From Schizochytrium sp. TIO01 (Eukaryota > Sar > Bigyra > Thraustochytrida > Thraustochytriidae): 64,000 bases of DNA. The translations under genes were made by a program, and so were the position numbers. The stretch is taken from the NCBI GenBank assembly GCA_004764695.1, contig SMSO01000005.1:781501-845500 (forward strand), in the 5' to 3' direction. The notes under the pieces are model-generated. The model was not told the origin of the DNA, searched no databases, and worked only from the letters and a program-made list of their open reading frames with translations. Below, in pieces: positions 54,963 to 64,000 of the stretch (position 1 is the stretch's first letter; each line of letters begins with the position of its first letter).

Positions 54963-57155
54963 TTATTTGGCCTCCGCTGCAGCTTTTTTCTCAGCAGCAA
55001 TGGCCTTTTCCTGACGAGCCTCACGCTGAGCATTTTCGATGTTCTTCACGAGCGAAGACGAGGTTCGGCTAGTCGAATTGTGTCGCGAATGGCCATGGGA
55101 GTGAGAATGGCCGTGGGAGTGAGAGTGGGAGTGGGAATGGTCGTCAACGCTGCTGTGCCTGCCGTTCTCGAGGTCTACAGAGCTCACAGATTCCGAACCA
55201 CTTTCACGACGGCGATGGTGCTTTTGATGGTGGAGCACAATGTGACGAGTGTAGCTACCCGGGGCTGGCTTACCTGCAGGTACAGCTTTATCAAAGACGT
55301 CGCCGATCACTTCAACCTGCTCCTCAATGTCGATAACACTGGAAGAAGTTGAGTCCTCGTCACTAGAGTAGCCACCAACAGGGGTTGTCTGAGGTGTGAT
55401 GTAGTAAGCAGCCTTGTGCTCGTCTTCGTCCCGCTGCATATAGTCAACATGGACAAATGCACGCTCAACACGCTCCAAAGCTTCAATTTTTTTCTGCAGC
55501 TCAAGTGAAATGTCATGTGCGTCATAAACAACCATGTTGCCGGGGAGAACCACCTCGACTTCAACCAAATAATGCTTGCCAAAATGATAAGCACGAACAA
55601 CATCAACATACATGCGCTCATGAAAACTATCAGCAAGCTGGCGAATCTTCTCAAGAAAGTGGGGATCTGCTGCTACACCTTCAAGCATTTCAGCCTGTTC
55701 GATTGCCACTTGAGTCCACATTACACAAATATAGACGGCAATCACAATACCGCCAGTGGGATCAAGCCACCACAGATTAATATACTTGTGAGCAAGAAAA
55801 GCAGTGAGTAGAGCCACACCGTTGGAAAGAATATCGTTACGATGGTCCTCGGCAAGTACCATCATACTATCGCTTTCATCACGGTACATGTGGCAAAGAA
55901 GAAAGAGAGTAAGCTTGATAAGGATAGCTGTGCCCAAAAGCTCGACAGTGAACTTGTCAGTATTGGGGATAAGATTGATGGGATTTTCGCCACCAATTGT
56001 ACCCAAGAAAAGAGTGTGCGAGGACTCCCAAATTAGCTGGAGAGCAGCAATACCCATAAGCGAAGCACAGACGATAATGCCAATCGGCTCAAGACGATTA
56101 CGGCCAACGGGGTACTTTTCCTCATCAACATAGCGAGTACCACGCATAGCGTAGTAGATGATAGTCTGCGACACAAGATCCAAAAAGGAATCAACGGCAG
56201 ATGCCATCACAGCAAGTGAGCGGCTAGCAACAGAAACGTAGATCTTGAATGAGAAGAGACAGACGTTGGCAAACATAGAAATACCAGCAAGAAGCTTGAC
56301 CTTCTTGCGGATCATCGAACGGCGCTTCTGATACTCGCGGGTGGAAAGATCCTTCTTGGTGCTCTTCGCACGCTTCTTCTTCTTCTTAGAGTCGTCCTGG
56401 TTCTCAGGTTCAGTGGCACTTGCTCCGTACCAAGAGTTTTGGGCGTTCTTGGCGTTGGTAGTGGAGCCTGCGGCAGTACTAGCGCCACCGAGAAGCGGAG
56501 CAGTTACCTCAGGCTGAAGTGGGGCATCCTCGCCATTCTCATCCTCATGATCACGGCGTACTTTGTAGTCAATATCGGCCACACGGGTTTTGGGCGGGGT
56601 GCCGGCACCGCGCCAGCTATCTTCGCCTGCGACGTCCATGAAGTTCTTTTCCTGTGCCTCTTTTGCGTTACCAATAGGGCTTGACACCTGGGAGTGAAAG
56701 CTAGTCAGTGATCCTGTAAAGTCTTCGTCAATGCCCGAATCAGCATCCTCAATATCAAAATACCTTGTGTCTTCGGCGGCGAGCGACGGCGATCTTACGG
56801 CATCGCGAGTAGCAGCACTCAGACTAGCTGATGCTGTGGCACCAGTCGCCCCGTGCTTATCGTAGGCAATGTCCTCAGCATCAGCTTGTGAATATTTCAC
56901 ATCTGTGTCTTTTGGTGGCGTCAGGCCGAGGTCCAGAACTTCATCGGAGTCGCCACTGTCGGCGTCACCAAGGAAAGCGCTTGCATGTCGTGCCGCTGCT
57001 GATGACATAACATCTTCATCAGAGGATCGATCGTTGGATTCGCTTCCAAAGACATCTATATCGCTTGTATCATCTGTATTCATCACATCCACCAAACTCG
57101 TCGCGCTCAGCGATGTCCTTGTTGAGTTCAACTCATCGAGAATCTCGTCTGCCAT
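54963..57155 (-). CDS. Cation diffusion facilitator, Mn-type (MTP8-11-like)
   Basis: 730 residues, single exon. CDF proteins export divalent metals from the cytosol by proton exchange into organelles or out of the cell. Seen: an acidic disordered head (1 to about 250), a basic KKKKKRAKSTKK patch (257-268), then about six membrane segments from about 286 to 480. The metal site in TM2 is DSFLD (Asp322 and Asp326) and in TM5 is DHRND (Asp437 and Asp441); a DxxxD pair in both helices is the Mn-CDF pattern, unlike the HxxxD of Zn-CDFs. A C-terminal cytosolic domain (about 490-575, HFGKHYLVEVEVVLPGNM) follows, then a Ser-rich tail with a His-Ser/His-Gly run near residue 670-690, which could buffer metal. 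Substrate Mn is inferred from the motif. Start at the ATG ending at 57155. Confidence 0.93.
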   Translation of the reverse strand: MADEILDELNSTRTSLSATSLVDVMNTDDTSDIDVFGSESNDRSSDEDVMSSAAARHASAFLGDADSGDSDEVLDLGLTPPKDTDVKYSQADAEDIAYDKHGATGATASASLSAATRDAVRSPSLAAEDTRYFDIEDADSGIDEDFTGSLTSFHSQVSSPIGNAKEAQEKNFMDVAGEDSWRGAGTPPKTRVADIDYKVRRDHEDENGEDAPLQPEVTAPLLGGASTAAGSTTNAKNAQNSWYGASATEPENQDDSKKKKKRAKSTKKDLSTREYQKRRSMIRKKVKLLAGISMFANVCLFSFKIYVSVASRSLAVMASAVDSFLDLVSQTIIYYAMRGTRYVDEEKYPVGRNRLEPIGIIVCASLMGIAALQLIWESSHTLFLGTIGGENPINLIPNTDKFTVELLGTAILIKLTLFLLCHMYRDESDSMMVLAEDHRNDILSNGVALLTAFLAHKYINLWWLDPTGGIVIAVYICVMWTQVAIEQAEMLEGVAADPHFLEKIRQLADSFHERMYVDVVRAYHFGKHYLVEVEVVLPGNMVVYDAHDISLELQKKIEALERVERAFVHVDYMQRDEDEHKAAYYITPQTTPVGGYSSDEDSTSSSVIDIEEQVEVIGDVFDKAVPAGKPAPGSYTRHIVLHHQKHHRRRESGSESVSSVDLENGRHSSVDDHSHSHSHSHGHSHSHGHSRHNSTSRTSSSLVKNIENAQREARQEKAIAAEKKAAAEAK

Positions 57156-58812
57156 TTTACAAGAATGTCCGCTCTTGCGCAGTGGCCTCTCTTCGACGTC
57201 TGGTACAGGAAAACAAAAAAGTGCTCAAAGAGTTCGCAACACGAAAACAGACGTAGAGAGGAAACAAAGAAGCTATCTGGGAATCACTTTTTTTTAATCC
57301 GCACTCTGATAATGTCCTAATCCTTGAAATAGAACGTGCAGATGTGCGTAGATGATAACAAGGTAAGCGACTAAGCTGCCTTCTATATCTTACTTGCCTG
57401 TAGACTCGAAGTAGACGCGGGAAGACTCTTCACTTTGGATCCCTTTTTAAATAGCTCCAGAAAATCCTGTGTGCCTTTCGCGCCTCAATTAGGTACAGAA
57501 GCACGAGATCATGCACTGTTAAAACTGGAATAAGGAAAAGTGGAGCGTATCTGACAAAATCGCTGATGATGTTGAGGATGATACAAATAGATGATGATAC
57601 AGATGACAACAGTGACACTAAAAGCAACCTTCTCTCTCCCCACCTCTAGATAATGATTTTATTTTTGCCAAAATAAAATCTCTAAACCTATAATAATAAT
57701 TAAAATTGCAACTGACCAAGGTTGATCTCCAACCTTGTAACCTGAGCAAATAAACAAATAGTATATTCTCTCTACCACTGGCCCAAAACCAAATGCCAAC
57801 AAATAAACAAACCTACAACGTTACTCCAAGAAAGTACTGAAGAAAAGACTTGAACAAGGAAAAGGGTCCAAAAGGAGAAGAAAGCAGCGCCTCTCTTATC
57901 CTCCTTTCTTTCCCTCGCCCACCCAGGAATCCGCACCTCGCTCGTCTCGCCTCTTGCGCAGCCACCGCTCTCACGCGCGGATCACCGCGGTCTGGAACCG
58001 GCCCACTGCAGCTCGGGGCGCCACACCTGCAACTCAACCAGTGCGGAAGCGCCTCGAGAGCAAGGACCTCGCGCAACCACAGCGCGCAGCAGAGGATCGG
58101 GCTTTGCCTCTGCTTTGCCTAGCTAGTTTTCCAAAGTCCCTCATTCACTCCTTTTCTCTCTTTTTCCTCTCAAGATCATAGTATCATCATTCTCCCTCCT
58201 TAGTACATACATAGCCAGCCAGAGTAGTTCCCGTTTAAAGAAAGAAAGGCATTCATTCTTTCATGATCTTGCCCGCCTAGCACCTCCTACGCACTGCCTA
58301 GCTACTACAGGCTATCGAAAGGACCTATTTAGTCGCAAGATCATTCGTTTTCACTCTTTTCTAACTTCAAGTTTGAATGAATGAAAAATAAAATGCCTGG
58401 TCACCTACGGACTACTCATAGGGGTCCCTCGTACTCCTAGCGCTAAAATACCGCTTTTTCCTCACTCGACACACCTCTAGCCGTTTCCTTAGCCCTGCAC
58501 TAGGAGCCTCCAGTGATGCGCTGATCTGCATCTTCGCTAAGATTAGCTACGTGCCTGCTATCAATGCCCCAGGTGCTGTCTATCAAATGGTGCATCTTTC
58601 AAGAAACAGCCTAGCTAGCCGGATGACAGGCAGAGAGAGCCCAGTGCCATGCATGACCGTGTCAGCCTTCGCTCCAACCCTGCCGCGTGGCATTTCAATG
58701 GCTGTGCGTTTTGTGAAGTTGTGATCCTTGTGACTTAAGTTAGGGCGCGACTGTTAATGGCGCTTTTCTACAGCGGATTGAACCAACCCAATCGCGCTTT
58801 CTTTCGTTCAAG

Positions 58813-58870
58813 GCTGTTGGTACGGTGCGCTAGCGGCCGCCTAATGACCCGTACCGAATTCGCCAACAGC
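58813..58870. other. Stem-loop with interrupted arms
   Basis: GCTGTTGG (58813-58820) pairs with CCAACAGC (58863-58870), and TACGG (58821-58825) pairs with CCGTA (58849-58853) across a 9-base bulge. The loop contains GCGGCCGC. A smaller hairpin GCG-g-ATTG/CAATCGC lies just upstream at 58773-58795. Unknown function; could be part of a structured RNA or a DNA element. Confidence 0.45.
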
Positions 58871-59102
58871 ATGGAATTGGCTCGTGCAAACGTGGGGAAC
58901 CCGTTAGTCACCGTTTAGTGTAAATAATAGTAGTTGGCGTGAGGTCACTGGAGACTCGATCTTTCTGAGTCACTCATTTGTCCATTCAGCGCCCCTTTGA
59001 GAGGGTTCTCGTTTCTCGCAGGCAGTCGGTTACCTTGCGTCATCAAGACCATTACAACCATCACAAACTCACAATCACCGGCGACTCTTTACAATCATGG
59101 AG

Positions 59103-59180
59103 CCACTGACTGACTGGAGTGACCGGGTGACTTCGATCCGGAATCCCGGTGTCTATCTTCATGCGCTCCAGTGCCAGTGG
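59103..59180. other. Three-stem hairpin, about 78 bases
   Basis: Nested perfect pairings: CCACTG (59103-59108) with CAGTGG (59175-59180); ACTGGAG (59113-59119) with CTCCAGT (59166-59172); ACCGGG (59122-59127) with CCCGGT (59145-59150). Nineteen base pairs in register suggest a folded RNA or hairpin element. It overlaps a short ATG frame, so coding cannot be excluded, but no family fits. Confidence 0.45.
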
Positions 59181-60302
59181 GATTTACCGCCGCACTCAGG
59201 TCCCAATAATGAGTTGCGCTCGGTCCCTCCACTCCTATCAGAAACCTTATTCAGCTAAGCGACTCTTGGTACTGTTAACCAGGACCGTACTCACGTGAGG
59301 CGGATAACCTACTTGTAGAGACGCTCAAAGTGGAGTATATGTTTATAGTTGACTTGATATGGATTATAACCTAGTTGAATATCTGCCGTAAGTGAGCTAT
59401 AGGCTTGCCTCCACTCGATGCGGCACTAGTGGCCTTAGCAGTCCCTTAACTCCTTCTTTCAATTGAGCAATATGGAGAAGAACCCCAGAATTCGCCTTCA
59501 AGGCGGGGTCGAAGTTGCCGACTCCCTCTTCCCATCACAAGTCGGGGCCTCACGTGACACTGATCTGTGTCGCTGACTAGCCATGTCGCTCCACCGAAGA
59601 CCGTTGAGAATTTGCAACCCGTTGCTAGCTCCTCCTGTTTAAATCCAAATGGCACACCAAATAAATACCTCGACTCCCCAATGATGTGATGTGATTGATA
59701 CGAGCGCCTACCTACTAGTACTGATGTATGGCGTAGCTAAGCACTCTTAACAGAGCCTATTCATCACCTAGCTAGCTCACCACTGCCGACCTCCCTTTTC
59801 AAGCAAGAAAAGCTCAATTAATTAATACGTAGGCAGGCAGGCACCTAGGGGTTATCTAGGCCGCAGTAGAGCAGTCAGCGCAGCTGGAACAACTAGAACA
59901 TAGCGAACCAAGCGAAACAAGTGGGTTATACGGCACGTCCACTATAGGCTAATTGGAGCGATACAATAGACAATCGTCTTCTCGCATACTAGGTAAACAA
60001 CGAGCGAATGAAGAAATGAATGAACGAACGTACTCCTATGCTGGAGTATCTAACTACTATCCGTCGCTACCAAGCAACAGAGCCAAGGCAATGCGCTATA
60101 TAGAGTAGCGGTGGGTAGGTGAGTACTAGTGCCCATGTAAACGATGTAATATTGAGGCAGTATATAGAAATGCTAAGCAGAGGAAAGAATGGGAAGAGAA
60201 TAAGGCGGAGAAAGAAAAGAGAGAAAGAGAGGGAAAGAAAGGGAGGAGAGCAGCAGAGCCGAGCGTGAAGAGCGTAAGCGAGCAGCGCCAAGAGACGCAA
60301 CC

Positions 60303-60760
60303 ATGGCCAAGGTACGTGAGGTATAGGGAGAAATTGTGAGCGCTGCGTCCGCGTGGGCCCCTGAATGGTCAGGCAGCGGTCTAGTGGTAAGATGCACAGG
60401 ACGGGATGAGACTGACGACAATGGTGTGGCCACTGCTTCTTTGTTTGGTTTTACTGCTGCTGCTGCTTTTCTTTTGGTATGCGCTGTGTGGTGGACTCTA
60501 CGTTGATCTCAATCTGCGTTCATCTGTGGCGGGCTCTGCGTTGGGTTTCCTCTCGACTGTGGAATGTGAAATTTGCGAGTGCACAGGGACGGCGGATTCT
60601 GATCAAAATGGCCAGCACGGCCGGCACGGGCTTCTATTACACCACCGCGAAGAACCCAACAAACGCACCGCAGAAGCTCGTGCTCAAGAAGTACGACCCT
60701 ATTGTGCGCCGCCACGTCTTGTTCACTGAGACCAAGCTCCCCAGCGGTAAGAAGCGATAA
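60303..60760 (+). CDS. MRPL33: Mitochondrial ribosomal protein bL33m (two exons)
   Basis: 60 residues. Exon 1 is 60303-60311 (ATGGCCAAG), the intron is 60312-60586 (275 bases, GTACGTGAG to GTGCACAG) and exon 2 is 60587-60760. Splicing gives [17 protein letters not shown], matching the bacterial L33 start pattern (MAKG...K.VSSAGTG) and restoring the usual length near 55 residues. Body motifs [24 protein letters not shown] and [10 protein letters not shown] follow L33 closely. bL33 sits in the large mitoribosomal subunit near the exit site. A longer exon-2 frame starting upstream (from 60479) runs through the intron and is false. The codons are C/G-ending like those of PCCA, fitting high expression. 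No cleavable targeting sequence is visible, as is common in bL33m. Confidence 0.93.
60312..60586 (+). other. Intron of the bL33 gene
   Basis: Donor AAG|GTACGT after the third codon, acceptor GTGCACAG|GGACGG. Phase 0. It contains ATG frames in the wrong phase and a tRNA-like TCTAGTGGTAA word that has no matching T-arm. Confidence 0.85.
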
Positions 60761-61176
60761 GTATACATTTTTCACCCTTTCTTTACATAACTTCGACAAT
60801 TTGTTTCGTTTCTTTTTCCTTAGCAGCGTCGTCAAAAGCTTGGCAAGCTTCGTGATCCTAGCTATCTCCTCTAAACTGGCAGCAAGAAGAAACACTCTGT
60901 TCTGCCTGGGATCATGCACATAAGTTGGTAGACTTTAAATTGGTTTGAGGTTTACTGTGACTATGACTAAATTTAAGATCGCTGCTGTCTTGTTTGAAAG
61001 GACATTCATGCCTAATCCCTTCCCAGGGAGGAGGTTTGCTTGGAACTTTTATTCTTGGTTTTATGTGGAGCTCATGACTAATACTACTACTACTATTTCT
61101 CCCTCTCGTCCCCTGTTTTTAGGTGTTGTCAAAACCAGCATCGATCGAGAGTGTGACCATCATTTGTCCTGCTCCT
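60761..61176. other. Convergent 3' intergenic region, no gene seen
   Basis: Between the stops of bL33 and the large minus-strand gene. Pyrimidine-rich on the plus strand, with no coding region. Presumably holds both 3' untranslated regions. Confidence 0.6.
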
Positions 61177-64000
61177 TCATGTGGAAGATGACATGGACTT
61201 GTTACGCATTCGCAGTACAGCAGAAAGTTCACCCATTAAGCCTCCAGCAACAGCAGCAGCTGCTGGAGGTGCCCCACGAGGGAGTTTGTTAGGTGTTTGA
61301 AATGGAGGAGCATGTGAGACTTTCTTGTCAGGAGTTATGGGATCATTTTTGTCTGATGTCGCTGACTTCTGAGCACATTGCTTGATGAGCTGGGATACAG
61401 CTGATCCTCTACGTTGCCTAGGCGACCTTGCCTGTTTGGAATCCTCGCTTTGTTTGACCTCTACCTCATCACCACTATCATCGTCATGAAAAGCCTTAAG
61501 CTCACGTGCGATCTTCACTAAAGTGAGCTGCGGGTTGCCATGAGATGAAGACGCTGAGCGTGTGTCAACATCTGTATTTGGTTGTTGCTGACCTTCATCT
61601 GCCGTTGTTCTATCTGTTCCAATCACAGATGCCTTGCGCCGTAACTCGCTAAAAAAGTCTTGTGGCATAACTGCCTTGCGAGGGGCGGGGGGTGGTGCTG
61701 CCGAAGTCTTTTTCTGCAAGGCCGCATTTAGAGCTTCCTGTAAAGGGGGAATAATAGGTAATGGAGACGTGCTTCTGCGTAGGGTTCGAACAGGCGCTTG
61801 CTCTTGAGATGTGCTTTCCTCTTGTTTAGATCGTGGACAGTTCTCAGAATTCGCCGACGACGTAGAAGTTACAGGAGCGTCATACGCTGGGTTTCTTTGG
61901 TGTGCCTTTGGTAAAGACCCTGCCTCCAATTTCTTGATCATATCTTGTAATGTATTAAGAACTCCGTCACGCCAAGCAGCCTTCTTGCCATCACCATCAG
62001 CACCAAATTCCAAAGGTAGGCAAGCATAGACCGCGCGAACCTCCCGCAAGTCAAGTCCTTGGGTTGAAAATGTACCGCAAAGGTCTGCAATGTGCATTCG
62101 TGCAATCTCCTCTTGCTCCATGTGAATTAGACGAAGCGCTTTACGCTGGAAGACACGTTTAGCCAATGCAGCAGGGAGTTTAAATACTTCACGAAGGTCA
62201 CTCATGGCTGTGCCTTGCGCAATACATGGCGGGAAGATAGCTCGAAGCTCTTCTAAGGCTTCGTTATTCGCAGTAATATTGTTATCTTCCCACTCTTGCT
62301 TGAGCCTAGCTTCGCGCTCTTTATAGTCTTTGTGATTTCGAACAATTTTGTCTAGCATCTCAAATTTGTCAGAAGCAGCTGCTGACTCGCTCGGGTCCTC
62401 ACTCATCATCTGTGGAATCAGATCTTTCATTTTAAGCTCAGCATCCTCCAAGGTGCCATCCCAATCAAGATCCTCCATGTCTCCAAGGTCTAGAGCGTCT
62501 TCAAGTGCTTTCAACTTTGTTAGGACGATCTCATGCTCCTCAAGCGTAACATATCCACTTGGTGCTTCGCCTTTAGTAGCTCGCTTTCCAGGAGATGATG
62601 GCAATGTACCTTTGGCTGTTTTGTTGTCACGATTTTGTTCAAAGCTACTGTGACTAGATTGACTGCTCCTATCGCTATCACTTGAGTATTCTTCAGATTC
62701 ACTGGCTACTTCTGGTTCTAAGGAAATCCCAAGTTTCTTGCTCGAATCGTTGTGCTCCTTTGCGGCTGTGGCAACTGCCTTACGAACGGTTTCAAGTTCG
62801 CATTGACGAATCGGAGCCTTAAAGGTCACACTGTGGCGGTTTGACCCGCTTGCGTGTAGTCTTGCCAGAACACCAGGCCACCCAACACCATGTTGGACTA
62901 CATCCGCAAAAAGGCTAATAAACTCAAGAATCTCAAGCTGGGCTACCTTTCGTCTTCTTTGGTTTCGGCAAATGTCACGGAATAGAGAAAAGGTAGACTC
63001 TTCTTGCATAAAGTTTTCTGCACAGTACGAATTATTACTGGAAGATTTTTTACAATTTCCCATTCTTCCTTCATTTGTTCTGGAATTTTCTGCAAGCAAA
63101 AGTCGCTTACGGGCAGAGAATGTAAGGTTACGTTGTGAGTTCCCTTGGAGACTTTGTTTTGATTGCCGTGCCTTATATGAACGCAAGAATCGCCTAGGAA
63201 AAAGAAACCGGTCAAGCAGTGGAACTAAATTCTGGGGAGTAGAAGTTTTTGTGAAGAGGTCACTTTTCACAAATATTCTTGTAAGACACTCTGTAAACCC
63301 AGGTAGGTCCAGTACACGTGTGAACACTTGACTTTGCTGCCCCAAGTTGCATAAGCAATCCTCCCATGTGAATTCTTGTAGGGTCTCGTAAAAGGCATCC
63401 TGTAAAGACACCTGCGAGACATATTCAGGAAAAATGTCAAGATCCTTGAGCATGCGTCGAAAGTTCTTTAGTGTCAAGTCTCCTCGTGGAGCATAATTTG
63501 AAAACAAAGCTCCAAGTCCTGGCTTCGTGTCTTTGGAGTTTAGCCAGCGTAAAATTGCTGGCTCAGATAAGCTTACCATATGGAAGCCAATTCGCTTGCG
63601 CGCTGCTAAAGGTAGCAAATGCATATATGTGAACGTTTGGCATGGTTTACTCTCATGCTCATACGTAAGGTGCGCGAGCCGATGTACACAAAATCCGAAA
63701 GCTTCGTATGACAGTGTTGTAGGTTTACATGCCTCCTCTGAATCCTTTTCTTCCACATCAAAATCGTCATCATAGTAACTTTCACAGTCGCCGAATTCGT
63801 CTTCTGTTCGCAACTTCATCTCGTCCTGGTCCGCCCTGAGTTGAAGGCTAACCTTACTGCGGTATGGTCCAGGATTTTGTCGCAGGCGTTGTCTACCAAG
63901 AGCTTGTCGTCTAGCAGCTCGTCGCCTGGCTTGTGCATCTGCCCCACGAGCTTTTGCGTTTGCTTTGGTAACAAAGCACTGCTCTTCAAGGCCAGACTCG
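61177..64000 (-). CDS. Large unknown protein, 5' end beyond the window (partial)
   Basis: The frame is open from the right edge to 61177, at least 940 residues. The first in-window ATG ends at 63819, but about 60 open codons lie upstream of it (arginine/alanine-rich, ...AQARRRAARRQALGRQRLRQNPGPYRSK...), so the true start is probably outside. Visible parts: a folded region with LTLKNFRRMLKDLDIFPEYVSQVSLQDAFYETL (counting from that ATG, about 110-145), which has the helix pattern of degenerate EF-hand or calponin-like regulatory segments; an acidic Ser-rich linker; a helical domain with ELRAIFPPCIAQGTAMSDLREVFKLPAALAKRVFQRKALRL (about 540-585); and a Ser/Pro-rich tail. I do not recognise a family. 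Could be a cytoskeletal or ciliary scaffold; this is a guess from composition. Confidence 0.75.
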   Translation of the reverse strand, partial: ESGLEEQCFVTKANAKARGADAQARRRAARRQALGRQRLRQNPGPYRSKVSLQLRADQDEMKLRTEDEFGDCESYYDDDFDVEEKDSEEACKPTTLSYEAFGFCVHRLAHLTYEHESKPCQTFTYMHLLPLAARKRIGFHMVSLSEPAILRWLNSKDTKPGLGALFSNYAPRGDLTLKNFRRMLKDLDIFPEYVSQVSLQDAFYETLQEFTWEDCLCNLGQQSQVFTRVLDLPGFTECLTRIFVKSDLFTKTSTPQNLVPLLDRFLFPRRFLRSYKARQSKQSLQGNSQRNLTFSARKRLLLAENSRTNEGRMGNCKKSSSNNSYCAENFMQEESTFSLFRDICRNQRRRKVAQLEILEFISLFADVVQHGVGWPGVLARLHASGSNRHSVTFKAPIRQCELETVRKAVATAAKEHNDSSKKLGISLEPEVASESEEYSSDSDRSSQSSHSSFEQNRDNKTAKGTLPSSPGKRATKGEAPSGYVTLEEHEIVLTKLKALEDALDLGDMEDLDWDGTLEDAELKMKDLIPQMMSEDPSESAAASDKFEMLDKIVRNHKDYKEREARLKQEWEDNNITANNEALEELRAIFPPCIAQGTAMSDLREVFKLPAALAKRVFQRKALRLIHMEQEEIARMHIADLCGTFSTQGLDLREVRAVYACLPLEFGADGDGKKAAWRDGVLNTLQDMIKKLEAGSLPKAHQRNPAYDAPVTSTSSANSENCPRSKQEESTSQEQAPVRTLRRSTSPLPIIPPLQEALNAALQKKTSAAPPPAPRKAVMPQDFFSELRRKASVIGTDRTTADEGQQQPNTDVDTRSASSSHGNPQLTLVKIARELKAFHDDDSGDEVEVKQSEDSKQARSPRQRRGSAVSQLIKQCAQKSATSDKNDPITPDKKVSHAPPFQTPNKLPRGAPPAAAAVAGGLMGELSAVLRMRNKSMSSST

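Larger units (their letters stand above)
57156..60302. other. Second gene-poor region, divergent from CDF and bL33 genes
   Basis: About 3.1 kb with no recognised protein or RNA gene. It starts AT-rich, then from about 57850 is more mixed. Contains predicted hairpins at 58773-58795, 58813-58870 and 59103-59180, CTAG-type palindromes (58296-58303, 58611-58618, 59767-59778), a CTCACGTGAG E-box-like palindrome (about 59290-59299), and a 54-codon ATG frame at 59098 without family resemblance. It should hold the promoters of both flanking genes. Confidence 0.5.

Noticed and set aside
54940-54965. T-loop-like TTCGAGTC on the minus strand
   Set aside because: The flanking bases do not pair as a T-stem and no other tRNA arm is present.
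59098-59262. 54-codon ATG frame overlapping the 59103 hairpin
   Set aside because: Too short, unrecognised and better explained as part of the stem-loop region; not excluded outright.
60372-60400. tRNA-like D-arm word TCTAGTGGTAA
   Set aside because: No T-arm, anticodon stem or acceptor pairing follows, and it lies in the bL33 intron.

Overview
This is nuclear DNA from a eukaryote that has few introns. The proteins have their best general fit to a protist. I favour a stramenopile, possibly a labyrinthulomycete (thraustochytrid), but that placement rests on overall gene style and was not tested by any search. The evidence for a eukaryote is: four GT-AG introns that restore protein domains when removed, a mitochondrially targeted propionyl-CoA carboxylase alpha subunit, Cdc14, an ER J-protein, a metazoan-like PA14/Calx-beta/filamin surface protein, and long non-coding stretches full of tetranucleotide microsatellites. 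I found no tRNA, rRNA, CRISPR array, transposase, reverse transcriptase or viral gene.

Layout. 0-8 kb: tRNA-dihydrouridine synthase (DUS1-like, +), convergent with an ER J-protein carrying two SANT domains (-), then an ankyrin protein (+) ending in a CaaX box. 8-24 kb: about 16 kb with no convincing gene, made of AT-rich DNA alternating with GC-richer islands that hold tetranucleotide arrays, short CTAG/AGGTAG palindromes and isolated splice-site-like signals. 24-32 kb: PCCA (+), a 4-kb gap, then CDC14 (+). 32-41 kb, all minus: an unknown basic protein with a 56-bp intron, a membrane-anchored short-chain dehydrogenase-like protein with one intron and no catalytic serine, and a 1725-residue TPR protein. 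41-47 kb: a 960-residue ankyrin protein with a signal peptide (+, one intron) and a SANT/BAH-like chromatin protein (+). 47-57 kb, minus: a 2084-residue surface protein whose stop lies 29 bases from the previous gene's stop, then a Mn-type cation diffusion facilitator. 57-60 kb: a second gene-poor stretch with predicted hairpins. 60-64 kb: a split gene for mitochondrial ribosomal protein bL33 whose first exon is three codons long, and a large unknown minus-strand protein running off the right edge.

How the genes relate. I see no operons or single-pathway cluster. Most are independent housekeeping or structural genes: tRNA modification, mitochondrial translation, propionate metabolism, ER protein folding, Mn transport, cell-cycle phosphatase, chromatin and cell surface. 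Recurring themes are repeat scaffolds (ankyrin, TPR) and tight tail-to-tail pairs whose transcripts probably overlap.

Start codons were corrected to ATG in several genes where the open frame runs upstream from a TTG (CDC14, secreted ankyrin protein, SANT/BAH-like protein, PA14 surface protein, 33-kb unknown protein). Splice models are read directly from GT-AG sites and reading-frame continuity; none has transcript support here.
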